64,000 bases of DNA from Chitinophaga sp. SYP-B3965 (GTDB lineage: Bacteria; Bacteroidota; Bacteroidia; Chitinophagales; Chitinophagaceae). The position numbers were made by a program, and so were the translations under genes. This document shows, piece after piece, positions 52,353 to 60,417 of the stretch. The notes below the pieces were generated by a model. The model did not search any database. It was given only the letters and a program-made list of their open reading frames with translations, and had not been told where the DNA came from. The number at the start of each line of letters is the position of its first letter. Position 1 is the first letter of the stretch. Where the stretch lies: the NCBI RefSeq assembly GCF_009647655.1, contig NZ_WJFD01000003.1, positions 782,661 to 846,660 of the forward strand. Direction: 5' to 3'.

Positions 52353-54125
52353 ATGAAATTGTTGCTTAAATATCTGAAAAACTTTAAGTGGCTGATAGCA
52401 CTGGCTTTACTGCTTGCCACCGTCAACCAGGTCTTCTCCCTGATGGATCCCCTGATCTTCGGGCAGATCATCGATAAATTTGCCAGTATCCCCAAAGCGG
52501 GCGACCGTTCCATGAATCAATACCTGATGGGCGTATTGTGGCTATTGCTGGCCTCCATTGGCGTAGCCATGGTTTCCAGGATTGCCAAAGCCTTCCAGGA
52601 TTACTTTGTGAGCGTGGTGACCCAAAAACTGGGCGCCCAGATGTATACGGATGGTTTAAGGCATTCCATGCGCCTGCCCTACCAGGATTTTGAAGACCAG
52701 CGTTCCGGGGAAACCCTTGCTGTACTGCAAAAAGTGCGGATAGACACAGAGAAGTTCATCTCCCTGTTCATTAACATCCTCTTCACCACATTCGTAGGCG
52801 TGATCGTTGTGATGACTTTCGCCTTTATGATCCATTGGTCCCTCGTATTCGTATATCTCGGAGGTTCCATTATTCTGGGCTGGCTGATGAATATCCTGAG
52901 TAAAAAGATCAAGGGCATTCAGAAGGGTATTGTGAAGGAAACTACTGTATTGGCAGGAGCTACTACAGAATCCCTCCGGAACATTGAACTGGTAAAAAGC
53001 CTTGGGCTTACGCACCAGGAGATCCGCCGGCTGAATTCCAACACCATGAAGATCCTGCTGCTGGAATTAAAGAAGGTGCGGAACATCCGTAGTATTTCCT
53101 TTGTGCAGGGTACTTTTGTGAACCTGCTGCGTTCTTCCATCTTATTCCTGCTGTTGTACCTGACGTATGGCGGAGTAATTACCGTTGGGCAGATCGTTAT
53201 GTTACAACTCTATTCTTTCTTCCTCTTCGGGCCATTGCAGGAGTTAGGAAATATCATCCTCGCTTACCGCGAAGCGGAAGTATCCCTTGCAAATTTTGAA
53301 CGTATTCTGCAAACACCGGTAGAAAGCACCCCGGCCAGTCCAAAGAAGTTATCTGATATCCGCGAGTTAACGTTTGAGCATACTGGTTTTAAACACCTCA
53401 CTGCGCTGAACAAAGCTCTGGACGACATCAACTTCTCTGTAAAACTTGGCGAAACCATTGCTTTCGTAGGCCCTTCCGGCAGCGGAAAAACTACACTGGT
53501 GAAATTACTCGTGGGCTTATATCATCCCGGAGAAGGAAAGATCCTCTACAACGGGCTGGATGCTTCCAGTATTGATATTGAAGAACTGCGCCACCAGATA
53601 GGTTTTGTAACACAGGATACACAACTGTTCTCCGGTACCATCCGCGAGAACCTGCTCTTCGTGAATCCACGTGCAACAGAAGAAGAACTGATGAGTGCCC
53701 TGCAACGTGCCGCCTGTTACAACCTGCTGGCAAGAGCGGAAAAAGGAATAGACACGGTGATAGGAGAAGGTGGTATCAAGATCTCCGGTGGTGAGAAACA
53801 ACGTTTATCCATTGCCCGTGCGTTATTAAGACATCCGCGCCTGCTGGTATTTGACGAAGCTACTTCCGCCCTGGATTCCATCACGGAAGAAGAGATCTCA
53901 CAAACCGTAAGGAATGTGACTTCCACCAGGGAACATATCACCGTGATGATCGCTCACCGTTTATCTACCATCATGCATGCAGACCGCATCTATGTACTGG
54001 AAAAAGGTAAGATCGTGGAAACAGGCAACCATCACGACCTGCTCTCAGAAAAAGGACTGTATTACGCGATGTGGCGTCAACAGATAGGAGAAAGAAAAAC
54101 ACTGGAGCCGGCTCAACCCGCCTGA
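52353..54125 (+). CDS. ABC transporter, fused permease-ATPase (MsbA/LmrA type)
   Basis: A 590-residue half-transporter. Six membrane helices fill the first 310 residues (WLIALALLLATVNQVFSLM, LLLASIGVAMVSRI and so on), followed by the ATPase: Walker A GPSGSGKTT, the Q-loop, signature ISGGEKQRLSIARALL, Walker B LLVFDEATSALD and H-loop AHRLSTI. It works as a homodimer in the inner membrane, exporting lipids, peptides or drugs; the substrate is unknown. The C-terminus is short. A DUF983 gene follows 18 bp later and may be in the same operon. Confidence 0.94.
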   Translation: MKLLLKYLKNFKWLIALALLLATVNQVFSLMDPLIFGQIIDKFASIPKAGDRSMNQYLMGVLWLLLASIGVAMVSRIAKAFQDYFVSVVTQKLGAQMYTDGLRHSMRLPYQDFEDQRSGETLAVLQKVRIDTEKFISLFINILFTTFVGVIVVMTFAFMIHWSLVFVYLGGSIILGWLMNILSKKIKGIQKGIVKETTVLAGATTESLRNIELVKSLGLTHQEIRRLNSNTMKILLLELKKVRNIRSISFVQGTFVNLLRSSILFLLLYLTYGGVITVGQIVMLQLYSFFLFGPLQELGNIILAYREAEVSLANFERILQTPVESTPASPKKLSDIRELTFEHTGFKHLTALNKALDDINFSVKLGETIAFVGPSGSGKTTLVKLLVGLYHPGEGKILYNGLDASSIDIEELRHQIGFVTQDTQLFSGTIRENLLFVNPRATEEELMSALQRAACYNLLARAEKGIDTVIGEGGIKISGGEKQRLSIARALLRHPRLLVFDEATSALDSITEEEISQTVRNVTSTREHITVMIAHRLSTIMHADRIYVLEKGKIVETGNHHDLLSEKGLYYAMWRQQIGERKTLEPAQPA

Positions 54126-54143
54126 TTTTTGTAAATTTACAAG

Positions 54144-54611
54144 ATGACGAACAAAAGACCCGGTTACATACTGAGCCTGTTAAAAATGAAATGCCCCCAT
54201 TGCAGAAGAGGTGATATGTTCAAAACAAAGAACCCTTTTCACTGGCGGCTTTCAAAGATCTTTAACATGTATGATGACTGCCCAGTATGTGGTCAGCATT
54301 ACGAACTGGAAACAGGGTTCTGGTTTGGTACCGGGTATGTGAGTTATGCGTTGGGTGTGGCGTTTTCTGTGTTCACCCTCCTGTTATATGCCGTGATCTT
54401 TGGCATGTCTTTCTGGGATAACAGCATCTTTTATTGGCTGGGAGTTAACGGCGTTTTGCTGGTATTGATCCAGCCCTGGCTGATGCGGATCTCCCGCGCG
54501 GTGTACTTATACTTCTTCGTCTATTACGATGAAGATACGGCGGCCCTGCCGGATGCAGATCATAAGCATAATAATCGCTCTGGTCCTCACCCGACAGAGC
54601 ATTCACATTAA
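54144..54611 (+). CDS. DUF983 family membrane protein with zinc ribbon
   Basis: A 155-residue protein. The N-terminal half carries a four-cysteine zinc ribbon (CPHCRRGDMF ... CPVCGQHYELETGFW); two membrane helices follow (LGVAFSVFTLLLYAVIF, WLGVNGVLLVLIQPWLM). The C-terminus is His-rich (ADHKHNNRSGPHPTEHSH). DUF983 proteins are common in alpha-proteobacteria and Bacteroidota, with no settled function. Its start is 18 bp after the ABC exporter stop, and a perfect 12-bp palindrome TGTAAATTTACA (54130-54141) sits just before the ATG. Confidence 0.9.
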   Translation: MTNKRPGYILSLLKMKCPHCRRGDMFKTKNPFHWRLSKIFNMYDDCPVCGQHYELETGFWFGTGYVSYALGVAFSVFTLLLYAVIFGMSFWDNSIFYWLGVNGVLLVLIQPWLMRISRAVYLYFFVYYDEDTAALPDADHKHNNRSGPHPTEHSH

Positions 54612-54633
54612 AATGATATTACCCTCGATCAGC

Positions 54634-54659
54634 TAAGGGCCCTGAAAAGGGCCCTTTTT
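54634..54659 (+). terminator. intrinsic terminator after the DUF983 gene
   Basis: AAGGGCCC (54635-54642) pairs with GGGCCCTT (around 54649-54656) across TGAAAA, followed by T residues. It is about 25 bp after the stop codon. Confidence 0.8.
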
Positions 54660-54661
54660 GC

Positions 54662-54916
54662 TTTTCATCCAAAATCTGAGCAGTATTTGCCAGATTATCT
54701 TTAGTTCATTTTAATATATTGGTTCGGTCACCCGAAAAATAGACAGCTTCAACCGGCAAATATATCTTATCTACTGGGATAATTTAACACATTTTTTTTA
54801 AGCAATAGCGCAGAAGCCCATTACACCACTTTAAGATCACACCTGATTCCTTTCTATCTTAATCATCCAAATATATAGTTTGCAACATCGTTGCACACAC
54901 TAAAAACCTAACTTAT
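54662..54916 (+). promoter_or_regulatory. upstream region of the AztD-like gene with a 16-bp palindrome
   Basis: This is a 255-bp A/T-rich region without a gene. Near its end is the palindrome TTGCAACATCGTTGCA (54880-54895), 21 bp before the ATG at 54917. The same site occurs before the divergently encoded zinc-type operon (59611-59626) with one base changed. No clear -33/-7 pair can be assigned, but TATAGTTTG overlaps the left arm. Confidence 0.6.
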
Positions 54917-56119
54917 ATGAAGAAGATCCTTCTGCCCACACTCCTGGTGGGCCTTTTCGTTGTCAGCTGTAAGAAAGATGATAAGCCTGCTCCCAAACCG
55001 GAACAGGTGGAAGCTCCTTACCTCCGCCTTGTAGTGTCTGATGTAGACAAAGCACAGCTCACGATACTGGAGCCGCTTACAAAAAAGACAACTGTATTTC
55101 CTATCAAAGCTGCGCAACCTACCCTGTATGCTACCAGCACCGGCCAGTTTGCAACAGTTATCAGCAGAGCTGCCAACACCGTTGAATTCCTCAATTCCGG
55201 TATTGAAAAACATGCGGGCCATCTGCATGTACATCTTACAGAAATGGCTCAGCAGCAATTCACGGAAGCCGGCCCCACACATTATTTTTCGCACGGAGGG
55301 CTGAATGCTATTTTCAATGACGGCACCGGCAGTATCAGTATTTTCAAAGACAGTGAGCTGGAAACCGGCAAAGGTCGTGTGTTACCTGTTGCTGCCCCGC
55401 ATCATGGCGCCATGGTGATCTTCGATGATCAAACGCTTGCAGTAACACAGAAAGATGGTTCAGTGACCGGTACGCTTCCTGAAAAAGTGAAGATCATAGA
55501 CCGGTTTGGCGTTACTTTACATGAAGGAACAATTGCCACAAAAGGGATACATGGTGATGCCGGGAATGGTAAGCTGGCGGCCTTTGGTAGTCCGGATGGC
55601 ATCCTCATTGTTCAGCAGAACGGCGCACAATCCCTGATCCCTTATCCTGCAGATTTTGGCACTTCATGGATAGGTACGGTATTAGGGAATAAAGCGCTGC
55701 CGCACTTCTTTGGCTATGTAACATTAGGATTGTACAAAATTGATCCTGTTACTAAAAACATTTCCCTTGTCCTGAAAAACGATAACAATAATATCCATCA
55801 ATACATGCTGGATACAGACGGTAAAAATCTCTACATATTACTGACTGATGGTACACTGAAGATATTTGATGCTGCAACCGCACAACTTAAAAAAGAAGGC
55901 AGGATAACTGCTGCAATACCCACTGGTGCTGCAGTTACTCAGAAACCTTATTTTGCAGTATCCCGCAAATGTGTGTATGTAACAGACCAGGCGGCAGGCG
56001 CTGTGAAAATGTTCTCCTTGCCTGATCTGAAAGAAATAAGCAGTCTCCCTGTTGGGAACAAGCCGTTTAAAATATTAGTAGTAGGAGATCAGGAAGGATT
56101 GGAAGTGATAAATGATTAA
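54917..56119 (+). CDS. His-rich beta-propeller lipoprotein, AztD-like (putative zinc chaperone)
   Basis: A 400-residue protein with a lipoprotein signal (MKKILLPTLLVGLFVVSC; Cys at residue 18). The mature part is a repeated beta-propeller (blades such as VSDVDKAQLTILEP, NDGTGSISIFKD, GTLKIFDAATAQL). It has clustered histidines in the style of AztD: H99, H102, H104 and H106 in EKHAGHLHVHL, H122/H126 in PTHYFSHGG, and H162/H163 in APHHGAM. AztD is a periplasmic zinc chaperone that delivers metal to a zinc ABC transporter. Here the protein would be membrane-anchored. Its palindrome-flanked position opposite a ZnuD-like receptor supports a metal role. The AztD link is from motif memory. Confidence 0.65.
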   Translation: MKKILLPTLLVGLFVVSCKKDDKPAPKPEQVEAPYLRLVVSDVDKAQLTILEPLTKKTTVFPIKAAQPTLYATSTGQFATVISRAANTVEFLNSGIEKHAGHLHVHLTEMAQQQFTEAGPTHYFSHGGLNAIFNDGTGSISIFKDSELETGKGRVLPVAAPHHGAMVIFDDQTLAVTQKDGSVTGTLPEKVKIIDRFGVTLHEGTIATKGIHGDAGNGKLAAFGSPDGILIVQQNGAQSLIPYPADFGTSWIGTVLGNKALPHFFGYVTLGLYKIDPVTKNISLVLKNDNNNIHQYMLDTDGKNLYILLTDGTLKIFDAATAQLKKEGRITAAIPTGAAVTQKPYFAVSRKCVYVTDQAAGAVKMFSLPDLKEISSLPVGNKPFKILVVGDQEGLEVIND

Positions 56120-56142
56120 ACCTGTAAAACCCGAAACAAAAA

Positions 56143-56170
56143 TGCCGTCCCGCAAATGTGGGACGGCTTT
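56143..56170 (+). terminator. bidirectional terminator between the AztD-like gene and the lipoprotein gene
   Basis: GCCGTCCC (56144-56151) pairs with GGGACGGC (about 56160-56167), with A-residues before and TTTCTT after. It can serve both convergent transcripts. Confidence 0.7.
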
Positions 56171-56196
56171 CTTCCTTACTTTCCAATCTATCAACC

Positions 56197-56781
56197 TTAT
56201 TTTATTTCTACCGGGAATATCGTGAGTACATCCGTACTACCGGGTGCATACGTGCCATTTTTAGCACCAGGCTGATGCCTTACCACTACATTCAAAAAAC
56301 CAGTGAACGCTGCTTTGGTGGCCATAGTGATCTGCAAACCGATGGGCAGGTTATTCACGTCTTTATCCAAAGGTGTTACAGTAGCCACCGTGCTTAAAGA
56401 ATCATACACGGCAGCAGTAGCCGTTGCATAGAAAAGATGGAACACCCTGTGCTCATCGCCTTCTTCTTCAATTTCTGCAGTGGCATTCGTTACAGGATTT
56501 GTGCGTTCGTCCAGCAACTCAGTAGCCACGTTGTAAGTAGTGTTTGCTTTCAGGTTGATCTTATCTATCACAGGTGCATTACCTGCAAAACCATCCAGGT
56601 CTTTCCAGGTGGCTGTTACCACATCTGCCGGATTTGCCGCATTGGTGAAAGTAAGTTTCAATGTGGTGATCTCTTCGTTGGCATTTTCTGTAGGCGTATC
56701 GTTCTTCTCTTTTTTGCAAGCTGCAAATACCAGTGTAAGCAAAGCCGCAAACAAGAACAGTCTGGCGAAATTCTTTTTCAT
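56197..56781 (-). CDS. lipoprotein paired with the TonB receptor, function unknown
   Basis: A 194-residue lipoprotein (LFLFAALLTLVFAAC; Cys at residue 22) with a K/E/N-rich linker and a beta-rich domain whose phrases (ITTLKLTFTNAANPADVVTATWKDLDGFAGNAPVIDKINL, TYNVATELLDERTNPV) match the Bacteroidota proteins often named 'type 1 periplasmic binding fold superfamily protein'. A motif EEEGDEHRVFH near residue 110 offers possible metal ligands. It is the third gene of an operon with a small His/Cys-rich protein and a TonB-dependent receptor, with 33 bp between it and the receptor. A role as a surface binding partner is inferred from position only. Confidence 0.75.
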   Translation of the reverse strand: MKKNFARLFLFAALLTLVFAACKKEKNDTPTENANEEITTLKLTFTNAANPADVVTATWKDLDGFAGNAPVIDKINLKANTTYNVATELLDERTNPVTNATAEIEEEGDEHRVFHLFYATATAAVYDSLSTVATVTPLDKDVNNLPIGLQITMATKAAFTGFLNVVVRHQPGAKNGTYAPGSTDVLTIFPVEIK

Positions 56782-56814
56782 ACTATTGAATGTTGTAAGA
56801 TTTTAAAATGTTGT

Positions 56815-59172
56815 TCACGATGCTTTCTTTCCGAAGTGAAGTGGCACCTTTAGTTTCAGATAAATATTCGTTCCCGGTTCATCCGCGAAATAGCGGAAGA
56901 AATTCAGGTATTCCCGATAGCGGGTGTTCAGCACATTGGTAGCGCCCAGGATCACAGAGATGGGTTGCTTCCCGATACTCACTGTAGATCCGGCTTCCAG
57001 GCCTAACAGGTTGTACGCTCCCGGAGGCGCCATCAGGTCCTGCCCCTTTGGATCATTGGGATCTTTCAGGTTAGCAGGCGTGCGTGTTTGTTTCAACACA
57101 TTGCTCATACTCACAGACACATAACTATCCTTCAGCCGTTTTAAATTGCCAGGGAAGAAAGTAAACTCATGTTCGAAACGATCACTGGGCATACCGATCA
57201 TCCAGTCGTTCGCAGATTCATTGTAAGCACGCAACAGCGAAGCCTTTGTGAGGATCTGCCATTTGGGAAGGAATTGCCACCTGAGCTGCGCATCCATTCC
57301 TTTCATGCTGGCATCTGCCTGACGATAATAAGTGTAAGGGAATGCACCACGTATTGTTACCACCACACTATCCGTTGGTTGCAGGAAGATAAAATTGCGG
57401 ATGTAGTTGTAGTAGAAATTCACATCCGCTTCTAGTTTCTCGCCCAGGTCGTAATGCACGGTAGCATTGAACTTGCTCGCAGCTTCTCCTTTCAGGAAAT
57501 GATCGCCCTGTTCTATCACAGCAGCACCGTGATGTAAACCTGATGCATATAATTCATTCACACCTGCTGCACGCCATGCGCGGGCTGCATTCATGGAAAT
57601 ATGCAAATGATCATTCAGGCGGTATTGCGCACCCAGTGAACCGGAGAAGCTGCTGTAATCCTGCTCAGGATATTTGATCTCCCTGGCGTTATCATCTATG
57701 TTGTAATAGTTTTTATTATCATAGCGCACCCCGCCTTCCAGCAACCATTTGTTGTTATTGCTCTCCCATTTCTCCATCCAGAAAGCACCCCATTGCATAC
57801 TCTGATAGTTGGGAATGAAGAGCCTGCTTTTGTAACTGTTCTCCTGGTACATCGTGGATGCACCAATAGTACCACGCAAGCCCTTCCAGCTGTTGTGATC
57901 CCATACCAGCTCACCGGTGTAAGTAGTGAGGTTCAGGTTCATCTGGTTCACAGATAAAGCAGAATTCCTGTCCAGCTCATTTCTGAAGTTGAACTGGCGG
58001 GCTAATACCAGGTTGAGTTTCCCGGCTTTGCCTGTATTCACGAATGCTTTGATCTTGAACAACTCATGTTCAACATGCTGATAAGGCCTGTCTATTTTGT
58101 AACTGAAACCTTCTGTAAATTCAGGGAAAGGTCTTTGCTGTTTGATCACTTCTTCCAGGTCTGTACGGTTGCCGATGTGCGAACCTTCAAACACGCCAAG
58201 GTTAGTATTAAACTGACTGTAGAAAAGTTCCGCACCATAGTTTGGTTTCTTCCAGCCCAGTGCAGCAGAGAAATTATATTCTTCCACTCCAGTATTATCT
58301 AACCAGTAATCCGGTGTGCGGGTGTTACCTCCTTTGCGCAAAGTGCCCTGGATCCTCCAGCTGAGGCCGGGTATTTCAGGTACCTGTTGTTCCAGTGTGG
58401 CAGATACTGCACCTAACCTGTTATTGGAAAAACCGGCGAGGTTTACTTCTCCATTCATGCCGGGCGTTACTGGTAAAGCTTTCGGTTCTACCAATACTAC
58501 GCCGCCGATAGCATCTCCGCCGTAACGCAATGCGCTGGCGCCTTTGATGACCACTATCTTATTAGCAAGAAAAGGATCTACTTCCGGTGCATGTTCTGTT
58601 CCCCACTGCTGGCCTTCCTGGCGGATGCCATTATTCAATACCAGCACGCGGTTGCTATGCAAACCATTGATCACCGGTTTGGAAACATTAGGGCCGGTGG
58701 TCATGCTCGTTACGCCGTTCACTCTTTTCAAAGCTTCGCCGAGTGTGAGTCCTCTGGTTTTATCCAGTTCTTTGCCGCTGAGGGATTCTACGGGTGCGGT
58801 GGTCACTTCTTTTGCGGCGTGGCCGGTGATGGCTACTTCCTGCAATTGTGTGATACTATGCGGGAGAGTGATATTCCTGCGCTGGTCTGCACTTACATTC
58901 CATTCAATTTCTAATGGTGCGCAACCAATGTGGCTGATGCGGATATTGTAAATGCCCGGGCATAAACCTTCCAGTGAATAGATTCCTTTATCGTTACTTT
59001 TTACTGAAAGTCCGGTTTCTTTTACGATCAGGGTGGCGCCGGATAATGGTAATTTGGTTTCACTATCCGTAACGGTGCCACTCAGGCGGATCGTACATTG
59101 TGCACTGGCGCTGGCAATAAATAACAATTGCAGCAACACCGCGGTCAGCGCGAAATTCCTTATCATTTTCAT
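56815..59172 (-). CDS. TonB-dependent receptor, ZnuD-like
   Basis: A 785-residue outer-membrane receptor with a signal peptide (ending SASAQ) and an N-terminal carboxypeptidase-regulatory-like domain (CTIRLSGTVTDSETKLPLSGATLIVKE, about 26-115). The plug domain has VSKPVINGLHSNRVLVLNNGIRQEGQQWGTEHAPEVDPF, a run that marks the zinc-type (ZnuD-like) branch rather than SusC. A 22-stranded barrel follows and ends LKVPLHFGKKAS. It would import a metal or metal chelate across the outer membrane with TonB energy. It is the second gene of an operon that starts at the palindrome-containing promoter near 59600. The zinc assignment is inference. Confidence 0.85.
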   Translation of the reverse strand: MKMIRNFALTAVLLQLLFIASASAQCTIRLSGTVTDSETKLPLSGATLIVKETGLSVKSNDKGIYSLEGLCPGIYNIRISHIGCAPLEIEWNVSADQRRNITLPHSITQLQEVAITGHAAKEVTTAPVESLSGKELDKTRGLTLGEALKRVNGVTSMTTGPNVSKPVINGLHSNRVLVLNNGIRQEGQQWGTEHAPEVDPFLANKIVVIKGASALRYGGDAIGGVVLVEPKALPVTPGMNGEVNLAGFSNNRLGAVSATLEQQVPEIPGLSWRIQGTLRKGGNTRTPDYWLDNTGVEEYNFSAALGWKKPNYGAELFYSQFNTNLGVFEGSHIGNRTDLEEVIKQQRPFPEFTEGFSYKIDRPYQHVEHELFKIKAFVNTGKAGKLNLVLARQFNFRNELDRNSALSVNQMNLNLTTYTGELVWDHNSWKGLRGTIGASTMYQENSYKSRLFIPNYQSMQWGAFWMEKWESNNNKWLLEGGVRYDNKNYYNIDDNAREIKYPEQDYSSFSGSLGAQYRLNDHLHISMNAARAWRAAGVNELYASGLHHGAAVIEQGDHFLKGEAASKFNATVHYDLGEKLEADVNFYYNYIRNFIFLQPTDSVVVTIRGAFPYTYYRQADASMKGMDAQLRWQFLPKWQILTKASLLRAYNESANDWMIGMPSDRFEHEFTFFPGNLKRLKDSYVSVSMSNVLKQTRTPANLKDPNDPKGQDLMAPPGAYNLLGLEAGSTVSIGKQPISVILGATNVLNTRYREYLNFFRYFADEPGTNIYLKLKVPLHFGKKAS

Positions 59173-59245
59173 GTATGCAAACGGATCATGGCAGCTTCAT
59201 CAGCTACCTGTAAAATAGAATTATGTGTTGTTGGGTGGGGCGGGG

Positions 59246-59581
59246 TTACGCTTGTGGCGGAGCGCGTAATGAGAAGTAATAAGCGGGATAGGTGAAACTG
59301 TTGGCGGGCAGGCCGGCTAACAGGACTTCAAATTGATGGGAAACTGATGGTAAACAAGTGGTGTGTGGTTCCAGGTAAGCTTCTACAGCCCAGTGCAGCC
59401 ATTCGCAGTGCTGGTGTTGCACGGAAAGCATCAGGCCATTTTCTGGCTGGGTGCTGCATTGTTCATCAATAGTGTCCTCGTGGCCGATAAAATGATGCAC
59501 AAAATCCCTGGGGGTAATGTATAAACAAAATACACCCAGCAGGAAAATGGCTCCAATTTTATATGCCAGCTTTTTCACCAT
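59246..59581 (-). CDS. small His/Cys-rich protein heading the putative zinc operon
   Basis: A 111-residue protein with an N-terminal membrane or signal segment (LAYKIGAIFLLGVFCLYI). The rest is rich in His and Cys: FVHHFIGHEDTIDEQC, QHQHCEWLHW, PHTTCLPSVSHQF, giving many possible metal ligands. I do not recognise a characterised family, though short proteins of this kind often precede ZnuD-like receptors in Bacteroidota. I chose the ATG at 59581 over a TTG at 59590, which lies in the -7 box. It starts the operon with the receptor 73 bp downstream. The -7 box ends six bases before the ATG. Confidence 0.65.
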   Translation of the reverse strand: MVKKLAYKIGAIFLLGVFCLYITPRDFVHHFIGHEDTIDEQCSTQPENGLMLSVQHQHCEWLHWAVEAYLEPHTTCLPSVSHQFEVLLAGLPANSFTYPAYYFSLRAPPQA

Positions 59582-59587
59582 TGGTGA

Positions 59588-59626
59588 CAAAGATACATAA
59601 AAACACCAGATTGCAACATTGTTGCA
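59588..59626 (-). promoter_or_regulatory. promoter with overlapping palindromic operator (TTGCAACATTGTTGCA)
   Basis: On the minus strand, GTTG (59617-59614) and TATCTTTG (59595-59588) are 18 bp apart. The palindrome TTGCAACATTGTTGCA (59611-59626) covers the -33 element, so a repressor bound there would block RNA polymerase. The ATG at 59581 follows six bases after the -7 box. Confidence 0.65.
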
Positions 59627-59639
59627 GGGGGAGGGTGAT

Positions 59640-60415
59640 CAGGGAAGGTTAAGGCCATGAATTTCATTCCGCCTTACGGCGGAATGGGGTGGGATTTTTT
59701 TAGGGGAGAGCTTTCCCCATAGCCGAATTGCATTCCGCCTACCGGCGGAATGGGGAGGGAGATTTTTTGGGGTAGTCTTCATCTCAGGCGGAATAGGTGG
59801 AATTTTTCTTGAAAGTCTTGTCATAGCCGAATTGGTCATAGCGAATTTTGATGCTGCCTTTGCCATAGCAGAAATTGCATTCCACCTACCGGCGGAATGG
59901 GGAGGGGGATTTTTTTTGGGGTAACCTTCGTCTAAGGCGGAATAGGTGGAATTTTTCTTGAAAGTCTTGTCATAGCCGAATTGGTCATAGCGAATTTTGA
60001 TGCTGCCTTTGCCATAGCAAAAATTGCATTCCGCCTACCGGCGGAATGGGGAGGGGGACTTTTTTGGGCAGTCTTCATCTCAGGCAGAATAGGTGGCGTT
60101 TTTCTTGAAAGTCTTGTCATAGCAGAATTGGCCATAGTGGGTTTTGCTACATCCTTTGCTAAAACAGAAATGGCATTCCGCCTACGGCGGAATGGGGTGG
60201 GATTTTTTTGATGGTAGCCTTCACCACAGGCAGAATGGGTGAGATTTTCTTGAAAGCCTTTGTCATAGTTGAATCGGCCATAGCGGGTTTTGCTGCATCC
60301 TTTGCTAAAACAGAAATCCCATTCCGCCTACGGCGGAATGGGATAGTATTTTTTTTGATGGTAGCCTTCGCTACAGGCGGAATGGGGGTTTGAAAGCTTT
60401 TTCTACAGCGTAATA
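59640..60415. repeat. 147-bp tandem repeat array with terminator-like hairpins
   Basis: About 775 bp made of related units. The hairpin core CATTCCGCCTA(C)CGGCGGAATG occurs at 59665, 59731, 59878, 60027, 60174 and 60320; the distances from the second on are 147, 149, 147 and 146 bp. After each core comes a G-run and a variable T-run (6-8 T). The middle of the unit (GTCATAGCCGAATTGGTCATAGCG) is highly conserved in the first three full units and diverges in the later ones. The first and last copies are partial. Confidence 0.9.
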
Positions 60416-60417
60416 GC

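Noticed and set aside
59639..60393. Several 60-76 residue frames on both strands within the 147-bp array
   Set aside because: They are by-products of the repeat, broken by T-run length changes, without credible starts or signals; reported as a repeat instead.
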